Positions 33,602 through 49,192 are shown, counted from the first letter of the stretch. The stretch is DNA of 64,000 nt from Clonostachys chloroleuca (GCA_037952775.1 JBANAY010000003.1:7936001-8000000); one strand, 5' to 3'. The notes: generated by a model not told the origin, from the sequence alone. Translations and numbers: made by a program.

Positions 33602-34129
33602 TGTTGGTGCTAAGCGGGCGATAGAGAGATATTGTCAACTACCGAGATAATCTATGAAGATTGAAGCCCGCAGCCCAGCCTGTTCGAACGCACATACAAT
33701 TCACTAGTAAATACAATCAGGAATTCCGTGGAAGCCGGACCGGCCGCGAATGCAGAAATAAGGTTCAATAACCGGGAGGGCCGGTATGAACTATCGCGAA
33801 CTAAGGCTCTGACGATCAAACCTAATACCGAGCTATCGGCGTGGTCCTGATAGCCCGAAGAGCGTTCTGATCCTATCAAACGCGCATGTTGAAGGAAGAT
33901 TATGAACTCGGCCTTATGGATATGAAGATCCCTAGTAATTTATATACTAAAAGGATGCTTGAATAACCTCATAAGACTGAGACCGGGCTACTCTTATGAG
34001 AATACGAACAAGGGATTCCCGAGGATATAAGGGGCCACGGATCCCCTCTGTAATTACTAGTTAGAATCAACAGTCTCAATATATCCCTTTTACCTGTATA
34101 ACTGGAAGCTGTTGGTGGTGACACCAACA
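33602..34129 (+). repeat. 3' LTR (528 bp)
   Basis: Starts TGTTGGTG and ends CACCAACA, a perfect 8-bp terminal inverted repeat. It is ungapped against the 5' LTR. It contains ten of the derived T states at sites where the 5' LTR has C. Confidence 0.95.
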
Positions 34130-34134
34130 GACTT
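34130..34134 (+). repeat. Target-site duplication, right copy (GACTT)
   Basis: GACTT directly follows the 3' LTR and matches 26189-26193. Confidence 0.92.
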
Positions 34135-34765
34135 CTTAGCAGTCGTTTTAAAACTCGCCAGATCGGAACCACCTAAAAATTGTTAGAGTACATTCATTAC
34201 CTGCGCGAAGACATTGGAGAAGCAACCTCATGTCTCCGTGGCACCGAGACAAAACCTCGTCTCCCTTGCGAAGATGCCTGGAAGCCAGCGTTCGCATTGC
34301 TCCTCATTCCCATGATTGACGACGGGAGGAGCTCTAATGACTGAACCACCACCTAGACATCCAACATATCCAACGCGTGCGGTCTCTGAGTGCAGAGTTA
34401 TGAAGTGGAAGATATCCCACTCTAGCAACGAATTAGCCCTCAATCTACTTTATCGACTTGTCTCGTCATACCCTTTTCGGGGATGCCAGCTGGGAGGCCG
34501 ATACCTGGCCTGTATTTCTCTGGCATGTCCTGGAAAGCGAGGCCAGACCGGGCCCAACGGACGATTTCCTCCTGAGGTACCTCGCCAGTCTCCTCCCACT
34601 CTTCAACAACAGGAACTACGTGCTTCTCGAGGTAGTCACGCACGAACGCTCGAAGCTTGCGATGACTGTCATTGTAGTACGGCGACCAAGCACATTGTAC
34701 CATGCTGGCTCGGCAAATGGTGCCGGGTTGCCAAAAGGGTGAGATACACTGGTTTTGCTTTTCAT
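34130..34765 (-). pseudogene. Acyl-CoA dehydrogenase, N-terminal part, split by transposon
   Basis: The ATG at 34765 opens HPFGNPAPFAEPAWYN; after a one-base shift follow SPYYNDSHRKLRAFVRDYL, PEKYRPGIGLPAG, SVIRAPPVVNHGNEEQ, FCLGATET and, next to the transposon, GGSDLASFKTTAK. These are the N-terminal helical domain and the FAD-contact strand of acyl-CoA dehydrogenases. Read across the transposon (one copy of GACTT removed), the text continues directly into SYDGNFYIINGH at 26193, proving that both pieces were one gene. Extra stops (for example just before GGSDLA) show that it is dead apart from the insertion. Confidence 0.85.
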
Positions 34766-35255
34766 TGTGAGGTGTATGAGAAAACTCGTTGTTATGCGGC
34801 TGTGAATAGATTCGTTGCTGAAATTATACCTTGGAGTCTTATCTTGTTGATTGGACTGGGAACACAAACCCGGGGGCATTATTATCAAATAACACCAATT
34901 TGGCCATTGGAAAGGGATCGGTTGTATTACTCCGGGATACGCACCTACAACGGGGATGTTTTGAAGTAGTCCTTACCCCGCTAATTTGGGATCGAGAGGC
35001 GGGAAACGTGAACCTCCAACTATATTCATTATGCTTAATTTAGCCGTGGTTAATTCAGACGTGATCACTCGCTTGGTCTATATATGTTGTTACATACGAC
35101 AGCGCATCGGTGGATTTCACCAGCTACCGAGGCGTCAACCATGCATGTTACTCGCTTTTGATCTGTAGAGATGAAGATGCTCAGTAGCTAATAAAAACAG
35201 TAATGCTATGCATAGAGCTCAAAATCAGATATTTCCCCCAAGCAAAATGCGGACT
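34766..35255. other. Intergenic region upstream of acyl-CoA dehydrogenase remnant
   Basis: No motif-bearing frame is seen. It also forms the 3' flank of the amino-acid transporter gene. Confidence 0.45.
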
Positions 35256-37028
35256 CTAAATTCCATTACTAGCACAAGAGAAGGGACTTGACACCGTTCC
35301 CGCGGCGTATTCGTCCATGATGCCCCTGACGCTGGAATAAGTGCCGACTGTAAGCAGCAGGATTCCCACGCCAATTAGAACTATGTTGACCACGATACCG
35401 ACCCAATCGATAACGGCGTTGTGTTTTCGGCCTACGCCTCTGTCTGCGGACCGCATTCTGAAGTACGCAACTGCCCAGAAGATGAAGCCAAACCACGGGT
35501 TGAACAATGAAGACATAACATTCAGCACTGCGGCAATGTGTCAGACTAACAATCACTTAAGACCAGAGAAGGTCATATGAAAGGATGGGGAAAGAGAACT
35601 CACAAGAATTGAAGAACGGAATAACTGAGGCGATGATAAACGAAAAGATCCAAATAACGATGATTATTCCAGTCCAAGACGCCCAGCCCACGACAGTGTG
35701 GCTGTTGAGATGTCTGGAGTTACGGAATAGCCGGAAGAAAACGAAGCGCACCGTCACTGAAGCGTATAGGCATCCGAGAAAGATGATAGTCGGGATCATG
35801 AACGAAAAAGCGATCTTCTTGTACTTGTCTTGAAGAGAGCCAAAGGCCGGAGAGGTGATGTACTGGTTTCCAGAGTAGGCATAGGTCACACCGCCAACAA
35901 TGCTGAAGACGAACACTTCGGCCACGGTGCAAAGCCAGAGAGCCTTGGGGAATTCACTAAGCATTTTTCTCACATAAGTTTCTTATTCAGGTTTTGGCGG
36001 GCCGGAATTCCCTACCGAGGATCCCGCATCTCCGCAATGAAGCTGGGGAGGGTGATTTGTCCGCTAAAAGTGAACACGATGTTCAAGAAAGCGGAAATAC
36101 CATTCACCCAGGACGCACCTTTGACGGGAAAGGCCGTCACAAGTGGCTCGCCAAGTTTCACAGGGTCGTAAAGAGCCGGCTTGCCCTGTGCTCCCGAGAA
36201 GGCTGCGGCGAGAACGACAGAGACGAATGTGAACAGGGCAGATGCAGTCCCAAGCTTAGACATCATATCAAAAGTGCGAGGAAGCGTAAACAAGCAACAA
36301 ATGATAGCAGTCACAATCGAGAATAAGACAGTGCGGCAATGGCCGATATCATCAGCCTCGGTCATTGTGTTGAGATACTTGGCTCCCACCAGCACATGTA
36401 GGCCCTAGTACAACGGCAAAAATAATAAGCTCAGTCGATCATCGCACAAAAAAAACAAGAGGAATGGAAGGAGGATCAGCAAATTCACAAGTCATGGTAC
36501 CTGAAGGAAAGAGTTATTGAGGATGAAGCAGATCGCAGTACCCCACCAAGCCCATTCCTTGCCCCAGAAGAGCATTTGGCCCAAGTCGCAGACGTCACGG
36601 ATTTCAGGATGGCGCAGGCAAAATTTCCACAGAATCAGACTGGTGTATTGCACAACGGCGGCGATGGCAACGGTGACGATGATGCCCGGAACGAGACCCA
36701 GGACAGAGTAGCTCCACGGAAAGGACATGATGGCGAGGCAGATGTACTCGCTAAAGAGTAAGGCCGCTGTTTTCTGCCACGAGCAAGTGCGGAACTGAAT
36801 GTCCGACTCCTTGTCTCTGGCCATCTGCTGGTCCAGGATGGCGGTGTTCGCATTCTCGGTATCTGAGGGAACGTCCTTGGCAGCGTAGTCAGGTAGCTCG
36901 GCGATGCGAGGGCCGACCCAGACACCAGGTCCGCCGAATATGGACGCCCATCTCGTGTCCACGACCTGAGTGGATGCGGGCTCAACATCCGTGTCGCCAG
37001 TGGCCGTGGGAATGGACTTCTCGGACAT
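35256..37028 (-). CDS. AAAP-type amino-acid transporter
   Basis: Four exons (37028-36501, 36404-36016, 35956-35604, 35527-35256) close in frame to 513 aa. I chose ATG 37028 (MSEKSIPTAT) because the open frame before it reads into the leader. Residues 1 to about 115 are hydrophilic and cytosolic, then eleven or so hydrophobic segments begin with SWQKTAALLFSEYICLAIMSFP, the typical Aa_trans start, followed by LGLVPGII, LVGAKYLNTMTE, FSGQITLPSFIAEMRDP and SGNQYITSPAF. Such carriers move neutral or aromatic amino acids across the plasma or vacuolar membrane. Splice sites are regular. No lesion is seen. Confidence 0.87.
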
Positions 37029-38166
37029 GACGGGAGCTTCGTTGATGTCGTAGGCGATTGTCGATTTTACGAAGCGTTGTAGAGCCAAGACACAATTCAC
37101 AAAAACAGCGGCAAGTAGACATGAATAAATAGAAAACGTGAGAGTCAAGATAAGCAAGGGAAAGAGAAACAAAGAAAAGGGGGTTTGCTTTCAACGTGTG
37201 TCTGAGATTGTTCCCCATTCTGAGACTTGACATAAACAGCGAATATGGATCCTGGTTGTCCGACCGCAAACGTAGGATCTAGCAGCAGCTTCCTAGATGG
37301 GTCCATGTCGTCACTGCGTGGATTATCATGATATCTTTTAGGTCTGCTGAGATTTAGAAACCGCTCACAAGTGAATGTCTGGCAGCTGGTGGAGCAAGGC
37401 GGGAGGCCTACACCAGCTACGCATAAACGGTAGGGACGCTCTCAACTCACAATAGCTCCTATAAATGAATCGATCTAACTCATCTCAGCTACCTGGAAAG
37501 TAATTCTGGTGCATCATCGCCGAAATCTCTGTATGTCGATGCCTAAAATAATACATTGCTTGAACGCTAAGTGTTCCTCCAAGTGCCGAGCTTCCGGCGG
37601 CCACCCCGAGCAGTCCCACAAAACGACGGTATCCCAGCGATCAGCCTTCGTTATGGTCCACATGGTGAAACACCTGGAAGTTTTCTACCTGACAATTGAT
37701 ATTGATTTTGCATTCGGAGATAGTTGTGAGCTTGCGGTAATGGGTTTAGAAGACTAACCACCATTATTGTTGGCGTTTCGTATGGTAACTCAGCGGAGGT
37801 TTCTTTCTGAAGTGGTTTTGAGAGATCTTGGTGGATGTTGAACAGGATTCTTAGCTCTGTTGATCATCAATTCCCCCCAACGAGCCATGAGCTGATTACT
37901 CCCTTTTGTCGATCTTGCTTGTTTGCGGCGTGTCTTACATATGTGGGGTGACGGGAAGCGGCAACGGCAACGGAAGCGGAAGTCGGGATAAGGAATGGGG
38001 AATTTCCCTCTTCTACCGAATGAGATTTTTGCATACATTCAAGGCAATTGAATTATTAAATAATACTGTCGCTATTTTAGTCTTTGTAACTGCATCGAAG
38101 CTAACCGTTCATGAGAAGATGGTACGGAGTGAATTTCCTCCCACAAGGGCAACAATTCTCATTACT
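37029..38166. other. Intergenic region with a GGMAAC/GGAAGC stretch
   Basis: No gene is supported. A purine-rich hexamer stretch occurs at about 37953-37985. The plus-strand frames at 37509-38277 have no family motif. Confidence 0.45.
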
Positions 38167-40467
38167 TTAATCGATGTGAAGTTTCCACCCCATTCCTGGA
38201 TCCCGGACCAATCTTCCTTCCGAGGCCCCATGGACTCTGGTCTTAATTCCCTGATATCGGAACCTCTCGCCCAGTGAATTCTGCCCATTGAGTGTAGGAA
38301 CCCTTTCGATTCCTTGCCCTTGAAGTGCGAATAGTTCGGCCGTGTTTGAACTTTTGACGATATCCATATCCAGGATTGCCGTTTGAATCATGACCGCGAC
38401 GAGGAATATGATGGTGAGCGCAATTTGGACCACCAAGAAAGACAACCACTCCCATCTGACGCGTACGAATGTCTCCTCCTTGTAAGCAGTCCCATTGACC
38501 ATTTCGTGGTTATCTCCATTTCGCATACTACAGTGGCGTAGATCTCTGTTAGTTTCACTTTTCGGCTCATTCCTTGCTTCATTCCCCTTCACACCTCGCA
38601 AGGAGAAGGGGGGTAAAAGGTGGGAGGACACTCACAATGCCGTCATTCCATCTACAACATTGTTGGTCAGCTTCTGGACATTACTCCATGTTTTTTCGTC
38701 TATTTCAGCATCTGAAGAAGACCTCGACATGTCGTTGAAGAAGTTGCGTCCCAGATTCTCGCCATAGACACCGCTGCCCCCAGTGAAGTCTCCCAGTGTG
38801 TAAGCGCCGCTGAAGCCAAGACCGAGCGCAAGCAGAGAGTGTGCATAAGTCACAGTAACGTTGAATGCGGCATCGCCATCCGCATCTTTCATCCGAAAAG
38901 ATGTGTAATTTTGTCCATACTTGTAGCCAGGAAAATTCATCTGGTCAATTTGGACGGTTGAAGAGAGTGTTTTCGTGGTAGATGTGCCATTTATGAGCTC
39001 GGATTCATAGTTGTACACGCAAAAGTGGTAGAGCATTTCAATAGCGCGAACTTTTTGGGAACGGTCAGGGTTCGTGTTACTGTAGATGAAGAAAGACTGG
39101 GCCACTGTGGCAGAAAGAATGTCTGTGTTGTTCCAGTCACCGAGAGAGGTCCATCTGTTCTCCAGCGGAGAATCCTGATCTGTGACAATGCCATATGGAT
39201 CTTTCCTAGGAGTGGTCATGTTGAGTTGAATACTGTCGTCGACTTCTTTCCAACGAAGATATCCCAAGTTTTTCGGCAAAGTGACATTGTATACAGTTAT
39301 GTTGACTGAGGGGTCATCTGACGATGGTTGAGTCCATGTTGTCGTCATATTGAGTTGGTCAGTGACGTTCGTGATGCTGGCACACATACCCAATGAGCTG
39401 TAGCTGGACCAATTGCATTTCACCCCGGAGCAGTTTGGCTGAGGAACGGGCCAGGATTCATTCACTGTATAGATGGCAGCCTGGTACGCGCTTCGAGTCA
39501 TGCCGTACCCAATTTGATTCGCTTTCTCGCCAGTTAGTCTCATTTCTTCAGAGAAATTTTGAAGCTGCTTTGGATAATGTCCCACCTTGAACCTGAAAAT
39601 CATCGAAATCTGAAGCTGGGTTAGGGTAAGACTGCGCAATTGGAGCTGCGACAATGCCGGCTGGGTTTACCACAAAATCCTTCTTGTACGTTATCGTCGA
39701 TTGAGTGAGAAACGATGTGACGAGGCCAGATAAAAAGACGAGTGCCGCCACCCAAGCAAATGAGATAAACCTAGTACGCAAAGTCAGTGAAAAGGGAAAT
39801 AAACAATCTGGCTGCCTGCGTCCTACCTTCCCCTTGCCTTGATCAACAGAAGAAACGAACCCCATGGGCCGCGACTTGCTTGGTCGAAGTGGTACATATC
39901 GTGAAGAGGTCTTGGGTGCGAAGCGAACCAATTCCACTTGAGCTGCGAAATAGCCTCTGCTAAGGGGATGATCGTCATTGTGCGACAAATGGTAGTGAGG
40001 AATGCGAGGAGCGTATTCAAGGTTAGGTCCAGAGAAAACTGTGGCATCGGCTTTCCATTAAAATGAGACAGCACAGCAATGATAGCGGCCAAGAGACCGA
40101 TCGTCAGGACGGACCAGATGATCTCAGGAATCCAGCATTTTAGATGATAAACCGCGCCACGACGTTGTCTGGCTGCGACAGAATGGTGCGCTTGCGCGTC
40201 TGTTGTGAGCAACGAATCATTCTTCGTAGGTGTCTGGTAGCCATCATCATTGGAAAACCCAAGCTCATGATACTTGGTACCCGATGATACTTTCGAGCGG
40301 TAAGAGAAATCTGGCGTTGAAGATGACATATGCGGGCTCGTTGTCGATCCTAGCATTTTCTCATCCTTCAAGATCTGGGATACAGGCTGTCCAAAGCCCA
40401 GCCGCCTGCTGATCGAGTCACGAGGTATGTTAGACAGTACATGTTCATCCTCTTCCTTGTGTCCCAT
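38167..40467 (-). CDS. DUF3176-like multi-span membrane protein
   Basis: Four exons (40467-39827, 39770-39586, 39521-38636, 38527-38167) close to about 690 aa. The layout is that of the fungal DUF3176 family: a polar N-terminus, three TM helices (CWIPEIIWSVLTIGLLAAI, then LNTLLAFLTTICRTM, then FAWVAALVFLSGLVTSFL), the segment ISQLKWNWF between them, a large N-glycosylated exoplasmic domain (many N-x-T/S; Cys-containing CSGVKCNWSSYSSLGMC), and one last TM after ETFVRVRWEWLSFLVV. Function is unknown in the family. The intron 39522-39585 has the branch point CTAAC and closes the frame; reading through would break it. Genes like this are common and variable in ascomycetes. Confidence 0.8.
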
Positions 40468-41503
40468 GATGTCAACAGCTATTGGACTGGACGCCCAATC
40501 GCTAGTTCATTAGTGTTAGTGATTAAAAGAGTAGATTGTTAGGAGCTTGAAGAAGAGAAAGCAAAATAAAGACAGTGACGGAAAGAAAATATACAAGATA
40601 TCGTAATGCCTCCTTTTATTATTAGTAAGCCATGGCTGCCGCCAGTTCATATTTGATCTCACAAGCTCGAACCTGATGAGATCAATGTCATCTTGAAACC
40701 CAGGGCTTTCAATTTAGCGGTGGTTGCTGTAGGGATACCTAAGTTCTATTTCACCCAATGACAAATCTGTAGGGGTTCGAAATCCGAGCGAGCAGCATTC
40801 TCGAGTCCGAGTCACCCAATCACTCACGGGCATCTGGCGCAGGGACCTCATTCTTTGTCTGCTTATTGATTTTGTTTATAGAGCCAAGAATCAGGTTCAG
40901 GGATCATCAGCGAATGAACGATGGTTGCTATTTTATTCTCGCCGAGCCCCTGGCCATTTTCTTGGCGCTCAATGCCAGTTTGCTCATTGTTTCAAAGCCG
41001 AGGATAAAGAGTCTTGGAGACAAGCAGTGTCAATATTCTCTTCCGTAGGAAAATGCAGCTGCAGAACTACTCGAGAACGTTTCTCGGTCAGCGACGGAAC
41101 TCTACAGTTTGGCAATTCATGTCAAAGGGAGGAGTGTTGTATAGGAATCAGTTACAAGAAACTATCTGCAAACGTGGAATACGCAATTGCTTGGTTGTCT
41201 AGGTAATTTCGTATAGGTGATGATTAAGACATTAGCTGCTACTATGAAGCATTGAATCAAGACGTATGATTATGGCTAATTTCTTTTCAAAGTATAAAAA
41301 GTGATTGCTAAATCTGGACTTTGCTTAACTATATGTACTATTTACTATATGGCCATGAAGAGGGATACAGGAGGAAAATGAGGCAGTTAGTAATGAACAC
41401 GGAGGTGGTTAAAACGTGTAGGCGACTGACTGATATCCTTCCCGGTTTAGTCCTTATACTTGGACCTATGTGTCTTCTCTCGACATGAAAATCCGGCATC
41501 ATA
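40468..41503. other. Upstream region of the DUF3176-like gene
   Basis: No supported gene. Short plus-strand frames around 40866-41206 have no motif. A string resembling a tRNA B box at 40771 has no partner A box. Confidence 0.45.
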
Positions 41504-42120
41504 CTACGTCTTACAAATCATAAAAAATTCAGCGTCACTTATCTCGCAAATAAAATGGGGGGCCGAGCTTGGATATTCTACTGTACAAATATCACACGGC
41601 CTGGGTTGTCCCGCTGAGTCCTCGCTTCCGCTGTCAGAGTTACAAATTGGCAAACGCTCATCATCGCCACCACTCTCTTTATCTTGAATGAAAATGCTCT
41701 TTAGATGCGGCTTGCTCTGATCTACCCGCCACCTCAGCTGTGTCTTACCAAAGTCCGAAGCGTCAAGGTCGTAGTTTTCAACAGAAAATAGACGAGACGC
41801 GGCATCTCTATGCTCATTTCTCAGCGCTGCACATAGTGGCGTTGAGCAATAGAAGACTTCAAGAAGTGGTGAGCTGCCCCTTTTGAAGAAGATTGTCGAC
41901 AAGCTCACCATGTCCTCTGCATGCCGCGAAGAACAAGAGATATCGACCATTGTTGTCAATTTTGAAGAGATTCTCGCTAGAGAGATCGAGGAATAATTTC
42001 ACCGCGTTGATATGGCCTCTATCACATGCGGCTTGGAGCGGTATTTGACATCTACAATCTGCTAATTCAGCTCTGGCGCCATTGGCAACGAGAGTTGGTC
42101 GTTGTTGGTCGTGGGGCCTA
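41504..42120 (-). pseudogene. Ankyrin-repeat protein relic
   Basis: On the minus strand two ankyrin units are readable at about 41865-42050: IPLQAACDRGHINAVKLFL and LLFFAACRGHGELVDNLL. After a one-base shift a third follows (TPLCAALRNEHRDAASRLF, in the frame that ends at 41504). A preceding part reads LVANGARAEL, a repeat end. Upstream the frame breaks into stops. The C-terminal 60 residues (DSGSEDS..) are polar. No complete gene is possible; the partner domain is lost. Confidence 0.65.
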
Positions 42121-42545
42121 CATAAGAGTGCCTCATATGACTACGTGGCCAGGGAAATGAGCCAATAAATTGCCGAGAAGCCATGCAGAGAGTATTTCTG
42201 CAACAGGCAGAACGCAAGGCAGATCAAGAGGATTTAAATTAATCGCATGTACATTACCCCATACGAATGTTGCGCATAGATTCACAAGTCCAGTTGATCT
42301 CATTGAAATAGCATATCGTTACCAAACAGGTATTTAACAGTGCTGCACGCTGCAGGACAACATCACAGGAACTGATTTTGGTGAGAGAGTTCGAGTCGGA
42401 ACTTACACAGCAATGGAAGATGCCAGAGTCCGACATCTTAACACAATGAATACGACAGAAACTAGTTTATTTGATGTTTATCACAATCTGTTTCAGAACT
42501 TCAACCTGAAGCACGAAATACAAATCATGAAAGTGGAAACCACAT

Positions 42546-46141
<3,596 letters not shown>

Positions 46142-46486
46142 TTATGAATGAATAGAGCCCTCCTTGTCGGCAATCTTCTTCTGCTGGTTGGATCGACGTC
46201 GCCGCTGGTAGAGGAAAAAGGCAAGGTACAAGAGCAGAATAAATGCAATCGCACCAAAAACGATCCCCACGATGATCCCGGGCTTCAACTTCTTTTTCCT
46301 GTCGTCTCCCGAACCACCTCCACCTCCACCGGCGTAGGTTCCTTTCGAAGAACTCTTGCCGCCTTTCCCCCCGCTGGTACTACTGCCTTTAGGAGCCGCA
46401 TCCGCGAGCGTTGTGAGAGATTGGAATGCGAATGCGAAAAGAGTGCAAAATATTGGACTTGCAGGGGACAACATGTTGGCAGGCAT
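46142..46486 (-). CDS. Small secreted or single-TM Gly/Ser-rich protein
   Basis: 114 aa, no introns. A signal peptide (from residue 1 or 5: MLSPASPIFCTLFAFAFQ) is followed by a short Gly/Ser/Lys-rich ectodomain (residues about 32-62 with a GGGGGGSGDD run), one clear TM helix (GIIVGIVFGAIAFILLLYLAFFLY) and a basic tail QRRRRSNQQKK. This is the type-I topology of small fungal cell-surface or sensor-like proteins with a WSC/Mid2-like tail, but without the extracellular domain. I know no function. Confidence 0.65.
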   Translation of the reverse strand: MPANMLSPASPIFCTLFAFAFQSLTTLADAAPKGSSTSGGKGGKSSSKGTYAGGGGGGSGDDRKKKLKPGIIVGIVFGAIAFILLLYLAFFLYQRRRRSNQQKKIADKEGSIHS

Positions 46487-47284
46487 TTTGATTAGGCGGA
46501 CCAGTGAAATGGCTGAGGTTGGTAGTGGTTCTTTGATGGCATTGGTTGGGGACGCTTGTGTACAGAAAATAGAGTTAATTTAAACTAGACGTTTAGATTG
46601 CAATTAGAAGAGGACTAATTGACTTTTCCTTGAGACATGATTCTTAAATAATATAATTAATGCATCGCAGCTACACAAGGAGGCCGATGATCACCGACGT
46701 CATTACATAAGATTCTGGCATGTTTTGGGAAAGATGTAACAGTGAAGGACCAAGTATGACGTCGGGCCTGCTGCTCACAAATGATATACTGGCATATCGC
46801 TGATCAGTGGCAGAGATAGACAATACATGACGGCTGATGGTAGCACTCACACCGCGTCATTGCACGTCGCACACCACTGTATTATCGAAGTCCCAAGCAG
46901 AACTCGTTTTCTCGTAGGTAGTCGAAGATGCTCTCGCCCTGTGCTAAGTCATTGAGAATTTGCTGCAGCTGATGCCCATCAATGATGAAATAGAAAATCA
47001 GGCCCTGATCCTCCTTAGGTTGTTAGGGTTGAAGTCATCGGTGTTCGAATAGCAGTAAAGAAGCTTAATGATGCAACGTCGTATTGATGGCAACATAATT
47101 GACATGGTTCAGATCATCACAACAAGAAGAGTAGCGCACTGGAAACGACTTGAGTGCCTTGATTAATCCCACTATTGAGCCCTTGCTTTACCTTTTGGCA
47201 GGGCGATGATCAAATTGTATGCTGATGTTTTCAGTCCCCAATTGGCCAACAACATGTAGGCATCGACTGCAGCAATTTGGTGGG
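46487..47284. other. Intergenic region
   Basis: AT-rich DNA without a motif-bearing frame. It holds the promoter of the small Gly-rich gene and the 3' flank of the MFS transporter gene. Confidence 0.45.
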
Positions 47285-47379
47285 TTACTTCTTAGTGACA
47301 GGGACAACGCCTTCATCCTCAACGAATTTAGAGTGGATGATGGTTCCGTCACGTTCTGCTTTGTAAATCTCGTATGCCT

Positions 47380-49192
47380 TCATCTTTTGAGTCGCCAATC
47401 CCTTCCCCCGAAAAGGATATCCATGTCCTCCAACGCGACTCCATTCGTCTCTGGGATGAGGAAGTAGACGTAGAGACCCCCGAGGACAGTCATGGCACCG
47501 AAAAATAGGAAGGTACCGTATGTGATGGATTTGAACATGTATGTTACCGCATATGAGACATAGAATTCTCCGAGCCAGTGGGAGCAAGTTGTCATGACCA
47601 GGCAGAATGCTCGGATCCGCGTCGGGAAGATTTCAGCTGCGATGATCCAGGGGAGATTCCATCCGATAGCCTGCGATTAGGTCTGGATTAGAGACTTTTC
47701 ATGGCAGTTAAATATTGACGGGAAGACAGAATAAAAATGTTCAACCGCTTACATATCCAGCTCCAAAAAGATATATGAAGGCTACGGCGCTATTGGACGC
47801 AGCTGTAGGGTCTTGAGAGGTGTGGAATGAATCGGTGATGGCGGCAAATGCCCCCACGTAGAACATGGAAAATGCGCACATGACGGAGCCAGCGAATAGC
47901 AAAGTCCGTCTTCCAAGCCTATCGACAAGGAAAAGGAAGCCGATTGTGGCAACGATACCCTTTACAATACCGTAAATTCCGGTCGAGAACAGCTTTGCCG
48001 ACTGAGGCACGGAGATAGAGTCAGCTGGGTATCATGCAATGCTTAAAAGGCCAACTCACAGCTCCATGATAACCTAGCACCTGGAAGAAGGTGACAGAAA
48101 AATTATTCATAGCGTTGATTCCTGTGCTGTTTTGGAAGATCATGAGTAGGCAGCCATGGATGAGCCGAGGAGCCATTTTCTTGGTAAAGGTTTCGGACAC
48201 AATTGCTTTGAAACCCGAAGCTGAGGTAATAGAAAGCTCATGTTCCATTTGGCGTTCATAATCCGAGAGCTCATTTGCCACGTACTCGTGTTCAATTGGG
48301 AGCTGACGAAGTCTGATGAGAGCATTCGTAGCTTCTTCCCGGCGACCTTTGGAAAAGTACCATCTTGGGCTTTCACAAAGAGGGATTAGGCCAAGAGCCA
48401 TCAGCGTGGCCGGAATGAACTGGAAGGCAATAGGAATAAACCACTGGGTGTCTCCGATAGACGAAACCTTGCATCTTTCAGCCATGTTGATTCCATTGTC
48501 GGCGTAAGATCAAATAACTCACATTTTGCTGGACCCCATAGTTAATCCAAAACCCGACAACTGTACCAACTTGGACTCCGATCTCGAACTGAAAACATCA
48601 TGCAATTAGCAAGCTGATACAGAGTTCTTTTTTCGTAGAGTCGAAGCTTACGCAACCTATGATACCGCCTCGAGCTGCCGACGGTGCACATTCTGACAGG
48701 TATTGAGGCACAACAAATGTGGTGCCACCTACTCCAAGCCCACTGATGAAACGGCCCACGTAAAAGACGGGAATGTTCCCTTGGCAAACCATCTGCAGAA
48801 CCACGCCAATATTGAATACCCAAGCTGCAGCCATGAGTGCTCGTCGACGGCCAAATCGTTCATTTGACCAGTATGCTAATATCACGCCAAAGAACGCTCC
48901 CCCTGGACTAAGTTAAGAGAAAGGTGAGCCTGCCTTGTCCTAGTAAGGTGTGGCCTAATGAAGAGTTCAACTTACAGGTGTTCACCATATGAGCCTGTAT
49001 AGCACTGGCATCCTTGTTGGCAAGTTCAAAGCGACGAATGAAGGACTCCAATGAGAAAACACCTCCGATGAATGCTAGATCATAGCCAAAGATAACGGAG
49101 CCCCCGGCGGCGACCAAGATCACCCAGAAAAGTTGCCAGTTGTACACCTCGCGAGGCGCGGAACTGTCTTTGGCGTTGAAACTGAACCCCAT
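47380..49192 (-). CDS. MFS sugar/quinate-type transporter
   Basis: Six exons (49192-48976, 48902-48652, 48588-48523, 48467-48060, 48001-47753, 47670-47380) give 493 aa with twelve TM segments. Sugar-porter signatures are present: SNERFGRRRAL, GRFISGLGVGG, QYLSECAPSAARGG, PLCESPRWYFSKGR, VDRLGRRTLLF, AAEIFPTRIRAF and IPETNGVALED. The N-terminal NWQLFWVILVAAGG...GYDLAFIGG resembles quinate permeases. The last residues are altered: at a run of five G (47405-47409) the frame moves and ends early at 47380; the other frame would go on some 30 residues to 47285 (KMKAYEIYKAERDG...), as is normal for the family. The gene is divergent from the oxoprolinase gene. Confidence 0.85.

Larger units (their letters stand above)
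26194..34129 (+). mobile_element. Complete but inactivated Ty1/copia LTR retrotransposon
   Basis: The element is 7,936 bp long with two 528-bp LTRs, ends TGTTGGTG...CACCAACA and a 5-bp target duplication. Internal order is gag, protease, integrase, reverse transcriptase, RNase H, which defines Ty1/copia. It is inserted antisense in an acyl-CoA dehydrogenase pseudogene. Its coding region is one frame broken by 16 nonsense codons, so it cannot move on its own. The polypurine stretch, primer site and structured leader are present. The pattern of changes (only transitions between LTRs, stops explainable from CAA, CAG or TGG) is what RIP would give. Confidence 0.95.

Noticed and set aside
34316..34969. 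217-codon plus-strand frame
   Set aside because: It is the antisense shadow of the acyl-CoA dehydrogenase N-terminal remnant and has no family motif.
39546..39585. 40-nt intron in the DUF3176-like gene
   Set aside because: The same donor with an acceptor 24 nt further on gives a 64-nt intron with a CTAAC branch point and the same frame, which is the more normal choice.
40771..40782. B-box-like GGTTCGAAATCC suggesting a tRNA
   Set aside because: One base too many for the consensus, no A box within 100 bp upstream and no cloverleaf pairing.
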